This document shows, piece after piece, positions 6,837-14,222 of a stretch of DNA of 14,693 bases; position 1 is the first letter of the stretch, and each line of letters begins with the position of its first letter. Under the pieces are notes generated by a model. That model was not told the origin of the DNA and made no database searches. It was given only the letters and a program-made list of their open reading frames with translations. This DNA comes from JBBAEA01 sp041656175. Its GTDB lineage: Bacteria; Myxococcota_A; Bradymonadia; UBA4248. Both the position numbers and the translations under genes were made by a program. Where the stretch lies: positions 1 through 14,693 of the forward strand of contig JBBAEA010000092.1 of assembly GCA_041656175.1 (NCBI GenBank), in the 5' to 3' direction.

Positions 6837-6865
6837 CTATTAACAAAAAACTCAACAATTGTAAA
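6837..6865 (-). promoter_or_regulatory. Weak candidate promoter for the zinc-ribbon/rpsR operon
   Basis: On the minus strand TTTACA (6865-6860) and TAATAG (6842-6837) are 17 bases apart. The -35 is good; the -10 matches at only three of six positions. It sits directly upstream of the structured leader. Confidence 0.25.
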
Positions 6866-6911
6866 GCTAAATCTTACGCAAAGCACTTTCAAGCCAAAGC
6901 CCAGCTCTCCC

Positions 6912-7107
6912 CGCTTTCGCCTAAGGAAACTCGGATTAATGCGATTTTTATGTTTTTTTCTTTGGTGGGGGAAGTGTCCCCCTACGTGTCAACCCCGCGC
7001 TGTGCGCGGGTTTGCCACTACCCCCACTACGGGGGGCCAGCCCCCCGTAACGCCCCCAAAGCGATGGTTCAGCGCTTCCTTAAGGATACTCTGATTAATG
7101 CAAAATC
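6912..7107. repeat. G-rich hairpin cluster between short direct repeats
   Basis: Segments 6921-6942 and 7080-7101 match at 19 of 22 bases and bracket three strong hairpins. These are GGGGGA/TCCCCC with an AGTG loop (6967-6982), CCCGCGC/GCGCGGG with a TGT loop (6994-7010), and TACGGGGGG/CCCCCCGTA with a CCAG loop (7028-7049). A plus-strand open frame runs through this region, but its content is repeat sequence, so I do not call a gene. No gene is supported anywhere in 6713-7736. Confidence 0.75.
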
Positions 7108-7219
7108 CGTAGGGGCAGCTTTCAAAGCTGCCCTTGAGCAAAATAACGAAAGTCGGCGCGTTTTCAAGAAAAAGTCAATAAAATCAATAATCTACATATA
7201 AGAAAAGATTTTAAGGCTG
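7108..7219 (+). repeat. Dispersed repeat family 1, copy C
   Basis: It starts, like copy B, with a GGGGCAG hairpin (GGGCAGCT at 7113-7120 pairing with AGCTGCCC at 7126-7133), then AGCAAAATA and the 26-base core at 7171-7196 that is identical in A and B. Similarity fades after about 7219, so this copy lacks the long terminal hairpin of A and B. A further shared module, GAGACCTTTGCACG, occurs just after it (7259-7272) and at 3602-3615. Confidence 0.85.
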
Positions 7220-7305
7220 ATAGTCCGAGGACCCAATGAATCAGAATATCCCTAAAGCGAGACCTTTGCACGGACCAAAAATTTGAATGTTTTTTCCAAA
7301 ACGAA

Positions 7306-7488
7306 ACAGTTTTAAAGAAAATTAGTCGTTTTGTAGAGAAGCAAAACAATAAAATGCGCATAAAATTAGGCATGCAGATGATAGAATGGCAGTTTATTCG
7401 GTAAGCGTTTAAAAAGTGCTTTCTTTTGGGAAGGGGGGTACGGGGGGAAACATCTTTTTTTGTGCAACAAGAAAAGGGTTTCCCCCCG
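7306..7488 (+). repeat. Dispersed repeat family 2, copy E1, ending in a G6 hairpin
   Basis: It shares collinear exact blocks with 14460-14582: ACAGTTTTAAA (7306-7316), TTTTGTAGAGAA (7329-7340), GATAGAATG (7380-7388) and AGTGCTTTCTTTT (7415-7427), followed in both by a G6-TRC-G6 block. E1 then forms a perfect 11-pair stem, 7441-7451 with 7478-7488 (G6 against C6), around a T-rich loop. No coding signal. Confidence 0.85.
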
Positions 7489-7519
7489 TGCAAAGCTCCC
7501 TAAAGCTAAACTCTACTTG

Positions 7520-7736
7520 TATAATCTCGCCGTAAAGTATAACTTCATTATAGGTAGGTCTGTGTCGGTGGTACGGCCTGCCGTGCTAGTGAAGACAGAG
7601 TTAGGGAAATTTGCTTGACATGCAGAGCGTTCATGTAAAGGTCACTTTTTCACTAAGCTGCTTGTACAGAAAACAAGTGAACTCATGCTTAGCAAAAACC
7701 ACCGTTTGATTCAAAACCGCTTGCGAAGGAGCTAAA
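7520..7736 (+). promoter_or_regulatory. Candidate promoter and structured leader of the Sua5-family gene
   Basis: TATAAT occurs at 7520-7525 (no convincing -35). It would give a leader of about 200 nt before the ATG at 7737. The leader can form TCTGT/ACAGA (7559-7563 with 7595-7599) enclosing ACGG/CCGT (7573-7576 with 7581-7584), and later CTAAGC/GCTTAG (7653-7658 with 7687-7692) enclosing CTTGT/ACAAG (7661-7665 with 7673-7677). A second possible -35, TTGACA, is at 7615-7620. I recognise no known riboswitch class. Confidence 0.4.
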
Positions 7737-8390
7737 ATGCGAACAATCTCGCTGCAAGAACTTATGAGTAGCAATGAAATCAGCAATATTTGCAATATAT
7801 TGGAGGGAGGCGGTATTGTCTGCTTGCCTTGCCGTTCCAGTTATCGCATTGTTGCCGTTCTTACCAACCCCAAAGCCGTCAATGCGCTCCAGCACTCCAA
7901 ACACCGCACTTCCAAGGCGCCCTCTCTAGTTTTTATTCACGAGTACCGCGCGCTAAAGCAGCTGGTTCGCCACATTCCGCCTCAAGCCAAAATACTCGCC
8001 GAGCAACTCTGGCCAGGCGAGCTCACCATTCGCTTTGAACCGCATCCCGAAAACCTTCCGCCCCAAGTCGTTAAGAGTCTAACCAAGGCCAATGGCAAAC
8101 TCGGTGTCCGCATTCCCTCTGAGCCGTGGATCCAGCGCATTCTTGAGCAACTTCAAAAGCCATTACTCGTAAGTTCTGCTAATCGCGAGCGTAAAGTTGG
8201 TTCTTCATCCCCCGCGATGATTCGCAAAAACTTCGTTTCGCACGTCGATGTCTTTATCGATGCTGGCGACATTCCTGCCACGGAACCCTCGACAGTCATT
8301 GACTTTAAGGGCGATACTGCCGTGGTCAAACGCCCTGGTTCCATTGCCGAGTCGCGCATCGCATCGATCCTCGAGAGAGCGGCATCCTAA
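7737..8390 (+). CDS. Sua5/YciO/YrdC-family protein (divergent threonylcarbamoyl-AMP synthase-like)
   Basis: The family (TsaC/Sua5) makes threonylcarbamoyl-AMP from threonine, bicarbonate and ATP for the t6A tRNA modification. This 217-residue protein keeps the KxR motif (KHR, 55-57), LWPG (91-94), LGVRIPSEP (122-130), the SxN motif (SSAN, 146-149), PSTV (183-186) and RPGSI (198-202). However, the first conserved block, usually YPT(D/E)T-YGL, is replaced by LPCRSSYRI (30-38), which should alter substrate binding. It may therefore be a paralogue of the YciO type, not the essential enzyme. The length fits a single-domain TsaC-like form without the Sua5 C-terminal domain. GAAGGAG sits six bases before the ATG. 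Monocistronic by layout. Confidence 0.8.
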   Translation: MRTISLQELMSSNEISNICNILEGGGIVCLPCRSSYRIVAVLTNPKAVNALQHSKHRTSKAPSLVFIHEYRALKQLVRHIPPQAKILAEQLWPGELTIRFEPHPENLPPQVVKSLTKANGKLGVRIPSEPWIQRILEQLQKPLLVSSANRERKVGSSSPAMIRKNFVSHVDVFIDAGDIPATEPSTVIDFKGDTAVVKRPGSIAESRIASILERAAS

Positions 8391-8508
8391 GTTCTTTTTG
8401 TGGGGGCAATGCCTAGGGCAAGCGAAAAGCTCTGTCTAGGCCAAAAACTGGGCGGGGCGTCGCGGGGTGTCCCCGCGGAAGGGGTAGCGCAAGATCACCC
8501 GAAAAAGT
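8391..8508 (+). other. Hairpins downstream of the Sua5-family gene
   Basis: GCCTAG (8411-8416) pairs with CTAGGC (8436-8441), and CGCGGGG (8461-8467) pairs perfectly with CCCCGCG (8471-8477) around TGT. Neither has a T tract, so they are not clear intrinsic terminators, though the second is very stable. Confidence 0.5.
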
Positions 8509-8622
8509 CGATAAGTGACGCATTTTGTGCGGCGGTTAAGCGGTTAGCTTAAACGTCGCGCAAAATAAAGCGGAACTTATCGAATTTTGAGGGAAGCTTG
8601 CGCGTAGGGGGAAACTTCCCCC
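8509..8622 (+). repeat. Dispersed repeat family 3, copy D1
   Basis: It folds into nested stems. The outer stem is CGATAAGT/ACTTATCG (8509-8516 with 8575-8582), the middle ATTTTGTGCG/CGCGCAAAAT (8522-8531 with 8557-8566), the inner TTAAGC/GCTTAA (8536-8541 with 8547-8552). It continues with GGAAGCTTGCGCGTAGGGG (8592-8610), identical in copy D2, and a G5/C5 hairpin. The stretch 8623-8720 holds nothing else I recognise. Confidence 0.85.
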
Positions 8623-8720
8623 AACAAAATAAAAACTTAAAAACAGCCAAATATACGACTTTGCGGTTGCCCTGGGGGTAGTCCCGCGGTATCCGAGTCT
8701 TCTCTGGGAAGCACTGTAAT

Positions 8721-11700
8721 ATGAGCCACAAAGATCATGAAGAGCAATGGTACGAAGAGGCTGAGTCCGTCGACGTATCGGAAGCGCAGATGAGGAAATA
8801 CGGCGAGGGTCTTGACTCTGAGCCTGAGCTTGACGCTGTAGAGGCGGATGAAATTTCGGAGGATGAGGAAATCCGGCGCATTGCCAAGCAAATCCGCCGT
8901 GCCCGCTTCAAGAGCACAAAGTTCTCGCCTGTACGCTTCCTGTTAATGCTTGGCGTTTTCTTCCTCGCGCCTTGGCAAATATGGGGCGATCGCGACGATA
9001 TCGCTTATTATTTTAAAAGCGAAACGCCGCAAGATCTGGGCGATGGGATGTCTTACAGAAGGCCTGGTTTTAACGAGGTCTTTGAGCCAAAACCTCAGGA
9101 TTTTCCCGATAATAGCTACGTCAAAATTTGGGGATACCCTGTACGAATGATGGGGATAGAGACTAATGAGGGTATACTTAAGCGCCACCAACGAAAAGTT
9201 TTATATCAGGTTAATGGCAGTACTGTTTTTGTGCAGGAGCCTATCGAAGGTTCGCAATTTGTGAGTTTTTTCTCGCAGATGGGGGCTGCCTTTAACGCGG
9301 AAAACGTTATTGACTATATTGAGGTCGATGGGCGTTTGCGCCGTTTCGATGCCGATCGCGATGGGATTTATCTTCCGCTGCGACAGCACTTAGCAAAGCG
9401 ATACAACATGCAATTTTGCTCGGATCTTACGAAGGCGCAGCGGCTGCGCGGTGAGTCGCTTTTGGGGAAGGGCGGTTTGAGCTTGCTTATTGACGATGGG
9501 CATAGCGCGCAAACGAGTGAGAGCCATACTACGGCGTCGCTTCTCAAGGCGCGAGCTGCAACGGCAAATCGTGTTTTTGCCATTGGCAACGATAATGTTC
9601 TGCTGCACAGTAACGATGGGGGGCAAAACTGGGAACGAGAAAAATTAGACACGCACAAGAAGATCTTGTCTTTTGCACTAGATAAAGAGGCAAAGTCTGG
9701 GGTTTTTGTCGGTGAAGATGGCTATATCGCGCGCGGTACTGCACCCTTTGGCGTGATGCAGAGTATCAATAATAGTAGCAATCAGGACGTTTTAGATGTC
9801 GCCGTGATCGATGAGCAGCACATGGCCGCTGTTGGGCGCGAGTCTTTGGCCGTGTACAGCGAGGATGGCGGAGTAACGTGGAAGAATGCTGAATTTTTTG
9901 ATCCTCCTGATTTTAGGGCGCTGATGGCTGATGAGGGCGAAGATGAGCTGCTTCTTGTGGGCAGTGATTCGCAAATCTTAGTAAGAAAATATGCGCCAAG
10001 CGATGGGGAGGAGAGCCAATGGCAGCGCGAAGTTTCGCCCGCAAACTGCGATTACCGTAGCCTTACAACGCATCGAACTCGCGATGGGAAAACTTTAGGA
10101 ATCGTTGCCACGGGAACGGGGCACACGCTTGCGTATCGCGATGCAAAATCTAAAATTTGGCGCTTACTTGAGCTTGATAACTGTCCTGGAATTGAGCTTA
10201 ACGATAGCATCAACGCGTCGGTTTTTGATGATACAGGTAAGATTTGGGTTGGGGTTGGTAATAACGGAAGTATACTGAGAAGCGAGAACTTTTTAGAGCA
10301 ACCGGTGCAAGCGATAGCGGGTAAAAATAAAGGTTTTACTCTTTCTTTAGCACTGGCAATGGGTGAGGATTTGACCTCGGCCTTGGCTAGGGTTTACGGA
10401 AACTATAGTAGGCGGCACTTAAATAGCGTACGGTGGCATAACGGCGTATTTTATACGGTCGGCGCGGCTGCAACGTTTATGCGAAGCGAGGATAACGGCT
10501 TTACTTGGGAAAAGCTGCAATTACCAAGCGTTAGCGCGGATTTACACGACATTTTGTTTGTAGATGTAAACACCGCCTACATCGCTGGGGCGGGTGGATT
10601 GCTGCTTAAAAGTACAGACGGCGGTGAATCATGGAATAAACTCGAGTTGAAGTCGCAGCGAAGTTTGTACAAATTATATGCGAACAAAGAGATTAAAAAC
10701 GGTATTTTATTTGCTGGCTCACAGGGTTTGTGGGGTTATTGCTATATCGACAGTGATCAGTGCTATGCGCGTACGAAGTCGAAAGATTTTGCGTATTACG
10801 ACATAGCGCTTGCCGCAGCTTTTACGGCGATGAATCAGATGCAGATCTTTGCGGTGGGGGGCAAAGCCGTTATTGAGCGAATTAACGACATGCCAGGCGC
10901 CAGTGAAGAGAATTACGCATCGCTGTTTAACAAAAGACAAAAGAGCGCGGTACGTGCGATTGCAGCGGCTAAGGAGTATTTGCCCTTTACCCCAGCTTAC
11001 CCACGTGGGCAGCTTGCGCTTGCGGTAGGTAGCGAAGGTAGCGTATGGCGAAGTCTTGACGGCGGTTACAGCTTTAGAGAAGAGGGGAGCGGGACTAGGA
11101 ACGATTTAGAACACGTTATCATGCTTCAAAACGGAGCGCGAAGCGCCATTGCAAGTGCCAGTGAGGTCTTGATTGATGAACATGCGCATGGACAGTGGCG
11201 TGCGTTGAGCTTTAAAACCAAAGGCTTTGAGCGAGCTGCGCTGCGACGAATCGAATTTGGCCCCGAACAAAGAATACTGGCTTTAGACGAGCGCTGCATT
11301 TTTGCCGAAAATATCGAAGAGCGCGCGTTAGTCGCGATCTACTGCTCTGAAACGCCATTGAAGGACATGGCGCTTTTGGGCGATGAAATGTACATCTTAG
11401 ACGCTGAACAAAAGTTATGGAGATTTACGCTAGAATCGCTTTTAGCTGCGCTAAATAAGCCTGAGCTCTTAAAAATAGATTTGTCGCTGGAGGCTACGGC
11501 GCCTGGCGCTGCATCGCAGCTCAGAGCTTGCGGCGAGACGCTTTATCTATTGGCTGAGAAGCAAGTCTTTGCGCTAGAAAAAGGCGCGTTTAAAGCGCTC
11601 AATAGTTGTGCTTCCGATGTGCAAGCGCTTTTATGCGAAACGACGAACGCTTTTTGTGTAAAATCTGATAAAATAGTAAATATACAAAATAAAGAACAGG

Positions 11701-12458
11701 TTTCCGTTAATTTACCTACAGGAAGTTTGGGTTTTGCAGCGGCTAAAGATGGCGTGTTCTGGGCAGTGGGGGCGGCAGGGGTTTATAGAAATTCGTCGTC
11801 TTCGCACTGGAGCTTACGCCGCTCTGAAAGCATAGATTTGCGAGCCGTAAAATTTAGCGCTGATGCTAAAATCGGTGTAGCCGTTGGGGATCGAGGAGCG
11901 CTTTATTTAAGCCATGATGCTGGTAAAACGTGGATAAAACAGCCTAACAGCGAACGCCAAAGTTTGCGCGACATTTGTATTTCTCAGGACGGAGAGCGAG
12001 CGTTAGCCGTTGGTGATGCGGGTGCTATTTTAAGAGCGCAGCGAATAGCGGGGCGTTGGACTAAGCTCAATATGGAGCTAAACATCGACTTGTCCTCCTG
12101 TACTTTTGCGCAGATTGATGGGGAGGAGCAGGCGATTATTGCAGGTAAGGGCGGAGCTCTCTACATGACCGAGGATGCTAAAATGTCGCGATTTAAGCTC
12201 ATCTCGTCACCGTCATTTGAGGATATTCGCTCTTTAGCCACGGCGCAAAGTGGCGTCGTTGCGGTGGGTGGGCAAAAACAAGATCCTTCCCAAATTTGCG
12301 AGGATGGCTTCATTCTTATTGCAAGACAAAAACCGAGTGATATGCGTTTTTGGGTAATTTTATATGCCCTGCTCACGCTCTTTTGGCTTTACACCACCTA
12401 TAAAATCGTTCAAACGCTGCACACACTTAGTAAGAAGCGGCCACAAAGTCTTGCCTAA
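8721..12458 (+). CDS. Giant doubly membrane-anchored BNR/Ycf48-like beta-propeller protein
   Basis: A 1245-residue protein. The N-terminal ~55 residues are strongly acidic, then comes a basic patch (IRRIAKQIRRARFK) and a transmembrane segment (about 72-88). The large middle part carries Asp-box/BNR-type motifs of the Ycf48 kind: NDGGQNW near 298, EDGGVTW near 380, EDNGFTW near 589, TDGGESW near 631, LDGGYSF near 777 and HDAGKTW near 1064, usually preceded by AVG- or VGV-type strands. A second transmembrane segment (about 1210-1228) is followed by a short basic tail. By the positive-inside rule both ends are cytoplasmic and the propellers are periplasmic. The motifs suggest at least two propellers. 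The function is unknown: Ycf48 relatives act in complex assembly, others bind sugars or protein partners. Shine-Dalgarno is weak (GGGA about 14 bases upstream). It stands alone between repeat copies D1 and D2. Confidence 0.85.
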   Translation: MSHKDHEEQWYEEAESVDVSEAQMRKYGEGLDSEPELDAVEADEISEDEEIRRIAKQIRRARFKSTKFSPVRFLLMLGVFFLAPWQIWGDRDDIAYYFKSETPQDLGDGMSYRRPGFNEVFEPKPQDFPDNSYVKIWGYPVRMMGIETNEGILKRHQRKVLYQVNGSTVFVQEPIEGSQFVSFFSQMGAAFNAENVIDYIEVDGRLRRFDADRDGIYLPLRQHLAKRYNMQFCSDLTKAQRLRGESLLGKGGLSLLIDDGHSAQTSESHTTASLLKARAATANRVFAIGNDNVLLHSNDGGQNWEREKLDTHKKILSFALDKEAKSGVFVGEDGYIARGTAPFGVMQSINNSSNQDVLDVAVIDEQHMAAVGRESLAVYSEDGGVTWKNAEFFDPPDFRALMADEGEDELLLVGSDSQILVRKYAPSDGEESQWQREVSPANCDYRSLTTHRTRDGKTLGIVATGTGHTLAYRDAKSKIWRLLELDNCPGIELNDSINASVFDDTGKIWVGVGNNGSILRSENFLEQPVQAIAGKNKGFTLSLALAMGEDLTSALARVYGNYSRRHLNSVRWHNGVFYTVGAAATFMRSEDNGFTWEKLQLPSVSADLHDILFVDVNTAYIAGAGGLLLKSTDGGESWNKLELKSQRSLYKLYANKEIKNGILFAGSQGLWGYCYIDSDQCYARTKSKDFAYYDIALAAAFTAMNQMQIFAVGGKAVIERINDMPGASEENYASLFNKRQKSAVRAIAAAKEYLPFTPAYPRGQLALAVGSEGSVWRSLDGGYSFREEGSGTRNDLEHVIMLQNGARSAIASASEVLIDEHAHGQWRALSFKTKGFERAALRRIEFGPEQRILALDERCIFAENIEERALVAIYCSETPLKDMALLGDEMYILDAEQKLWRFTLESLLAALNKPELLKIDLSLEATAPGAASQLRACGETLYLLAEKQVFALEKGAFKALNSCASDVQALLCETTNAFCVKSDKIVNIQNKEQVSVNLPTGSLGFAAAKDGVFWAVGAAGVYRNSSSSHWSLRRSESIDLRAVKFSADAKIGVAVGDRGALYLSHDAGKTWIKQPNSERQSLRDICISQDGERALAVGDAGAILRAQRIAGRWTKLNMELNIDLSSCTFAQIDGEEQAIIAGKGGALYMTEDAKMSRFKLISSPSFEDIRSLATAQSGVVAVGGQKQDPSQICEDGFILIARQKPSDMRFWVILYALLTLFWLYTTYKIVQTLHTLSKKRPQSLA

Positions 12459-12565
12459 TATATCGGGGGGCTAGCACGCTATTTCGAGAAGTACGTCGAA
12501 ATTTGATGGCTGCATGCCATGGACGGCGTGGGTCAAGATCAACTAAAATATGCGTTTAATGACGT
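12459..12565 (+). other. Hairpins after the BNR-protein gene
   Basis: ATTTCGA (12481-12487) pairs perfectly with TCGAAAT (12496-12502), and ATGGC (12506-12510) with GCCAT (12516-12520). No T tract follows either, so termination here is uncertain. Confidence 0.5.
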
Positions 12566-12654
12566 ATTTTATGCGCTAGTTTAGAGATTAGCCAAAACAA
12601 TGCATAAAATAACACGACACTTCACGAATATTGCAGGAAGCTTGCGCGTAGGGG
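12566..12654 (+). repeat. Dispersed repeat family 3, copy D2
   Basis: It is the counterpart of D1. The middle stem is ATTTTATGC/GCATAAAAT (12566-12574 with 12602-12610), and GGAAGCTTGCGCGTAGGGG recurs at 12636-12654. Relative to D1 a G-C pair has become A-T in the middle stem and a G-T pair has become a T-A pair, so pairing is kept although the bases changed. Confidence 0.85.
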
Positions 12655-12698
12655 AAGTTCGCCTCCTCGCAAATAAGCGTGCAAAGCTCTCTGTTTGC

Positions 12699-12959
12699 TT
12701 ATGGTTCTCGAGAGTTTTTTAAGTTTTGCTGCGCTTTTGCGAGTTCTTTTTCGAGGCGTGGTGTGGAGCCCGCGCTGGCGATTGACTGTTGCAAGTAGGC
12801 GCATTCGGCGAGGTAGTCGGCGTTTTCGCGGGCGATGACGGCGCGGATGTAGGAGGCCATAGCGTCGGGAGGCAAGCTTTTGGAGTAGTCAAAATGCGAG
12901 CAAGCCAAGGTGGGGGCTAAGATTGCGAAGGCTATGTAGGGAATGAATTTATGTATCAT
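12699..12959 (-). CDS. Small lipoprotein, third gene of the metallopeptidase operon
   Basis: An 86-residue protein with a signal peptide (MIHKFIPYIAFAILAP) and lipobox PTLAC, so Cys20 should be lipidated. The mature part is short and helical in character; a second Cys lies at about residue 53, and the C-terminal half is Ala/Lys/Glu-rich (ELAKAQQNLKNS) and could form a coiled coil. The start codon lies inside the 3' end of the preceding gene (11-base overlap), with no clear ribosome site of its own, so it is probably translationally coupled. I do not recognise the family. Confidence 0.75.
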   Translation of the reverse strand: MIHKFIPYIAFAILAPTLACSHFDYSKSLPPDAMASYIRAVIARENADYLAECAYLQQSIASAGSTPRLEKELAKAQQNLKNSREP

Positions 12960-13344
12960 CGCGCTTGATGCCAGCGAGTTTGTCGGCCCAGTTTTCGGGG
13001 AAGCGGCGGTAGTAGCCTTTAGCGATTTTGTGGCTGTAGCGCGAGGCGATGTTGAATGCGAGCGAGGGGATGCCGACGATGGGTAGGTAGAGAGGGCCTA
13101 AGAGACGTGATTGACGTTGGTGGCCGCGTTCGTGGGCGATGTCGCGTGCGTTTGCGCTTGTAGTTTCCATGATGATGTAGTCGCCAAGGCAGACGCCAGA
13201 GCCGAAAAGTTTTTCGACGTACCAGATGCCGTCGTTTTTTTGGACTTTTTGGCCGCTGGCACGGCAAAGCCCGAGTACGCCTAGACCCGCGAGGTGCTGT
13301 AGGAGTTGCCAGCTGTAGAGCCCGATGCGTCCTACGTGTTTCAT
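12949..13344 (-). CDS. Small HExxH-motif protein (putative zincin-like)
   Basis: A 131-residue protein with DIAHERGHQRQSRLLGPLYL: H71-E72-x2-H75 is a classic HExxH metallopeptidase motif, followed by a conserved-looking hydrophobic stretch (LGPLYLPIVGIPSLAFNIA, about 82-100) and YYRRFPENWADKLAG (111-125), where E117 or D121 could be a third metal ligand. This combination occurs in a family of short uncharacterised bacterial proteins. No signal peptide is evident, but the hydrophobic segment may associate with the membrane. Its ATG overlaps the stop of the upstream peptidase gene as ATGA. Whether it is proteolytic is unproven. Confidence 0.8.
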   Translation of the reverse strand: MKHVGRIGLYSWQLLQHLAGLGVLGLCRASGQKVQKNDGIWYVEKLFGSGVCLGDYIIMETTSANARDIAHERGHQRQSRLLGPLYLPIVGIPSLAFNIASRYSHKIAKGYYRRFPENWADKLAGIKRDDT

Positions 13345-14222
13345 AGATCTGTGTAACTGACGGTGTAGACGGAGTCGGCGCCTTTCATTTTGCCGGTGCT
13401 AAAGCCCAGTTTGAGGTAGCGCGAGCGCTGTTCAGCGGAACCGTGGGTAAAGGTTTCGTGCTGGTGTCCAAGGGAATCGTCGCCCACTGCGGCGGCGGCT
13501 TCGAGAGCGATTTTGATGTCTTTGTCGCTCAAGGATTTGAAACGTTCGTTCTCATGGTGCGCCCAGACGCCAGCGTAGTAGTCGGCTTGGAGTTCTTGGC
13601 GAACCGATAGCTCGTTGGCTTGTTTTTTGCTTCCCATGGCCGAGAGGCGGTTTACCTCGCGCATGCTTCCGGTGAGATATTGAACGTGGTGCCCGACTTC
13701 GTGGGCGATGATGTAGGCGTAAGCAAAATCGCCGCTAACGCCGATGTAACGCTTCAGGTTCATGAAGAAGTTTAGATCGATGTAGACGGATTGATCGGCG
13801 GGGCAATAGAAGGGGCCAGTTTCACTTTGTGCTTGTCCGCATTTAGAGTGGGTTTGCTTGCTAAATAGTACGAGTTTTGGAGGGACGTAGTTGAGCTGAT
13901 GCTCCGAAAACACGCTAGTCCATACATCCTCGGTACTTGCCAAGATAACGGACGAGAAGTGGGCAAGTCGTTCTTCTTCGGGATCGACGCTCTTTTTGCA
14001 GTTGTCGATGCAGTTTTTGTCGTTACTTTTTTCGCATTGGCACTCGCATGTTGTGCACTGCGCGCTGGGCGCTTGGGCTAGATTGAGCGCCCCCGTATTC
14101 CCTGTGATAAAGTATAGTAACAGACCGATGATAGCGATGGCACCTCCGCCAGCGGCGGCAACTTTTGTGCCCTTACGTCGATCGTCAACGTTCTTACTCG
14201 TTCTTCTTCCTTCGATTTTCAA
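13341..14222 (-). CDS. ypfJ: YpfJ-family neutral zinc metallopeptidase
   Basis: A 293-residue membrane-anchored peptidase from a TTG start. The N-terminus LKIEGRRTSKNVDDRR lines up with the MRWxGRRxSxNVEDRR start of YpfJ, which is why I prefer the TTG at 14222 over one at 14270; no ATG fits. A transmembrane segment follows (about 20-41). The catalytic domain has HEVGHH (174-179, zinc ligands and catalytic Glu), QELQADYYAG (Glu210 a likely third ligand), a GDDSLGH stretch, and FTHGSAEQRSRYLKLGF near the C-terminus, all family landmarks. An unusual feature is six cysteines in about 20 residues between membrane and catalytic domain (Cys56, 59, 61, 63, 71, 75). It heads a three-gene coupled operon. 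Confidence 0.9.
   Translation of the reverse strand: MKIEGRRTSKNVDDRRKGTKVAAAGGGAIAIIGLLLYFITGNTGALNLAQAPSAQCTTCECQCEKSNDKNCIDNCKKSVDPEEERLAHFSSVILASTEDVWTSVFSEHQLNYVPPKLVLFSKQTHSKCGQAQSETGPFYCPADQSVYIDLNFFMNLKRYIGVSGDFAYAYIIAHEVGHHVQYLTGSMREVNRLSAMGSKKQANELSVRQELQADYYAGVWAHHENERFKSLSDKDIKIALEAAAAVGDDSLGHQHETFTHGSAEQRSRYLKLGFSTGKMKGADSVYTVSYTDL

Noticed and set aside
6749..7201. 150-codon plus-strand open frame
   Set aside because: It runs antisense through the rpsR leader and then through G-rich hairpins and repeat copy C; the translated sequence is low-quality and has no domain features.
7164..7493. 109-codon minus-strand frame
   Set aside because: It lies wholly inside repeat copies C and E1 and the G6 hairpin, so it is repeat sequence read through by chance.
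8637..8891. 84-codon minus-strand frame over the start of the BNR-protein gene
   Set aside because: It is antisense to the strongly coding N-terminal region and has no supporting signal.
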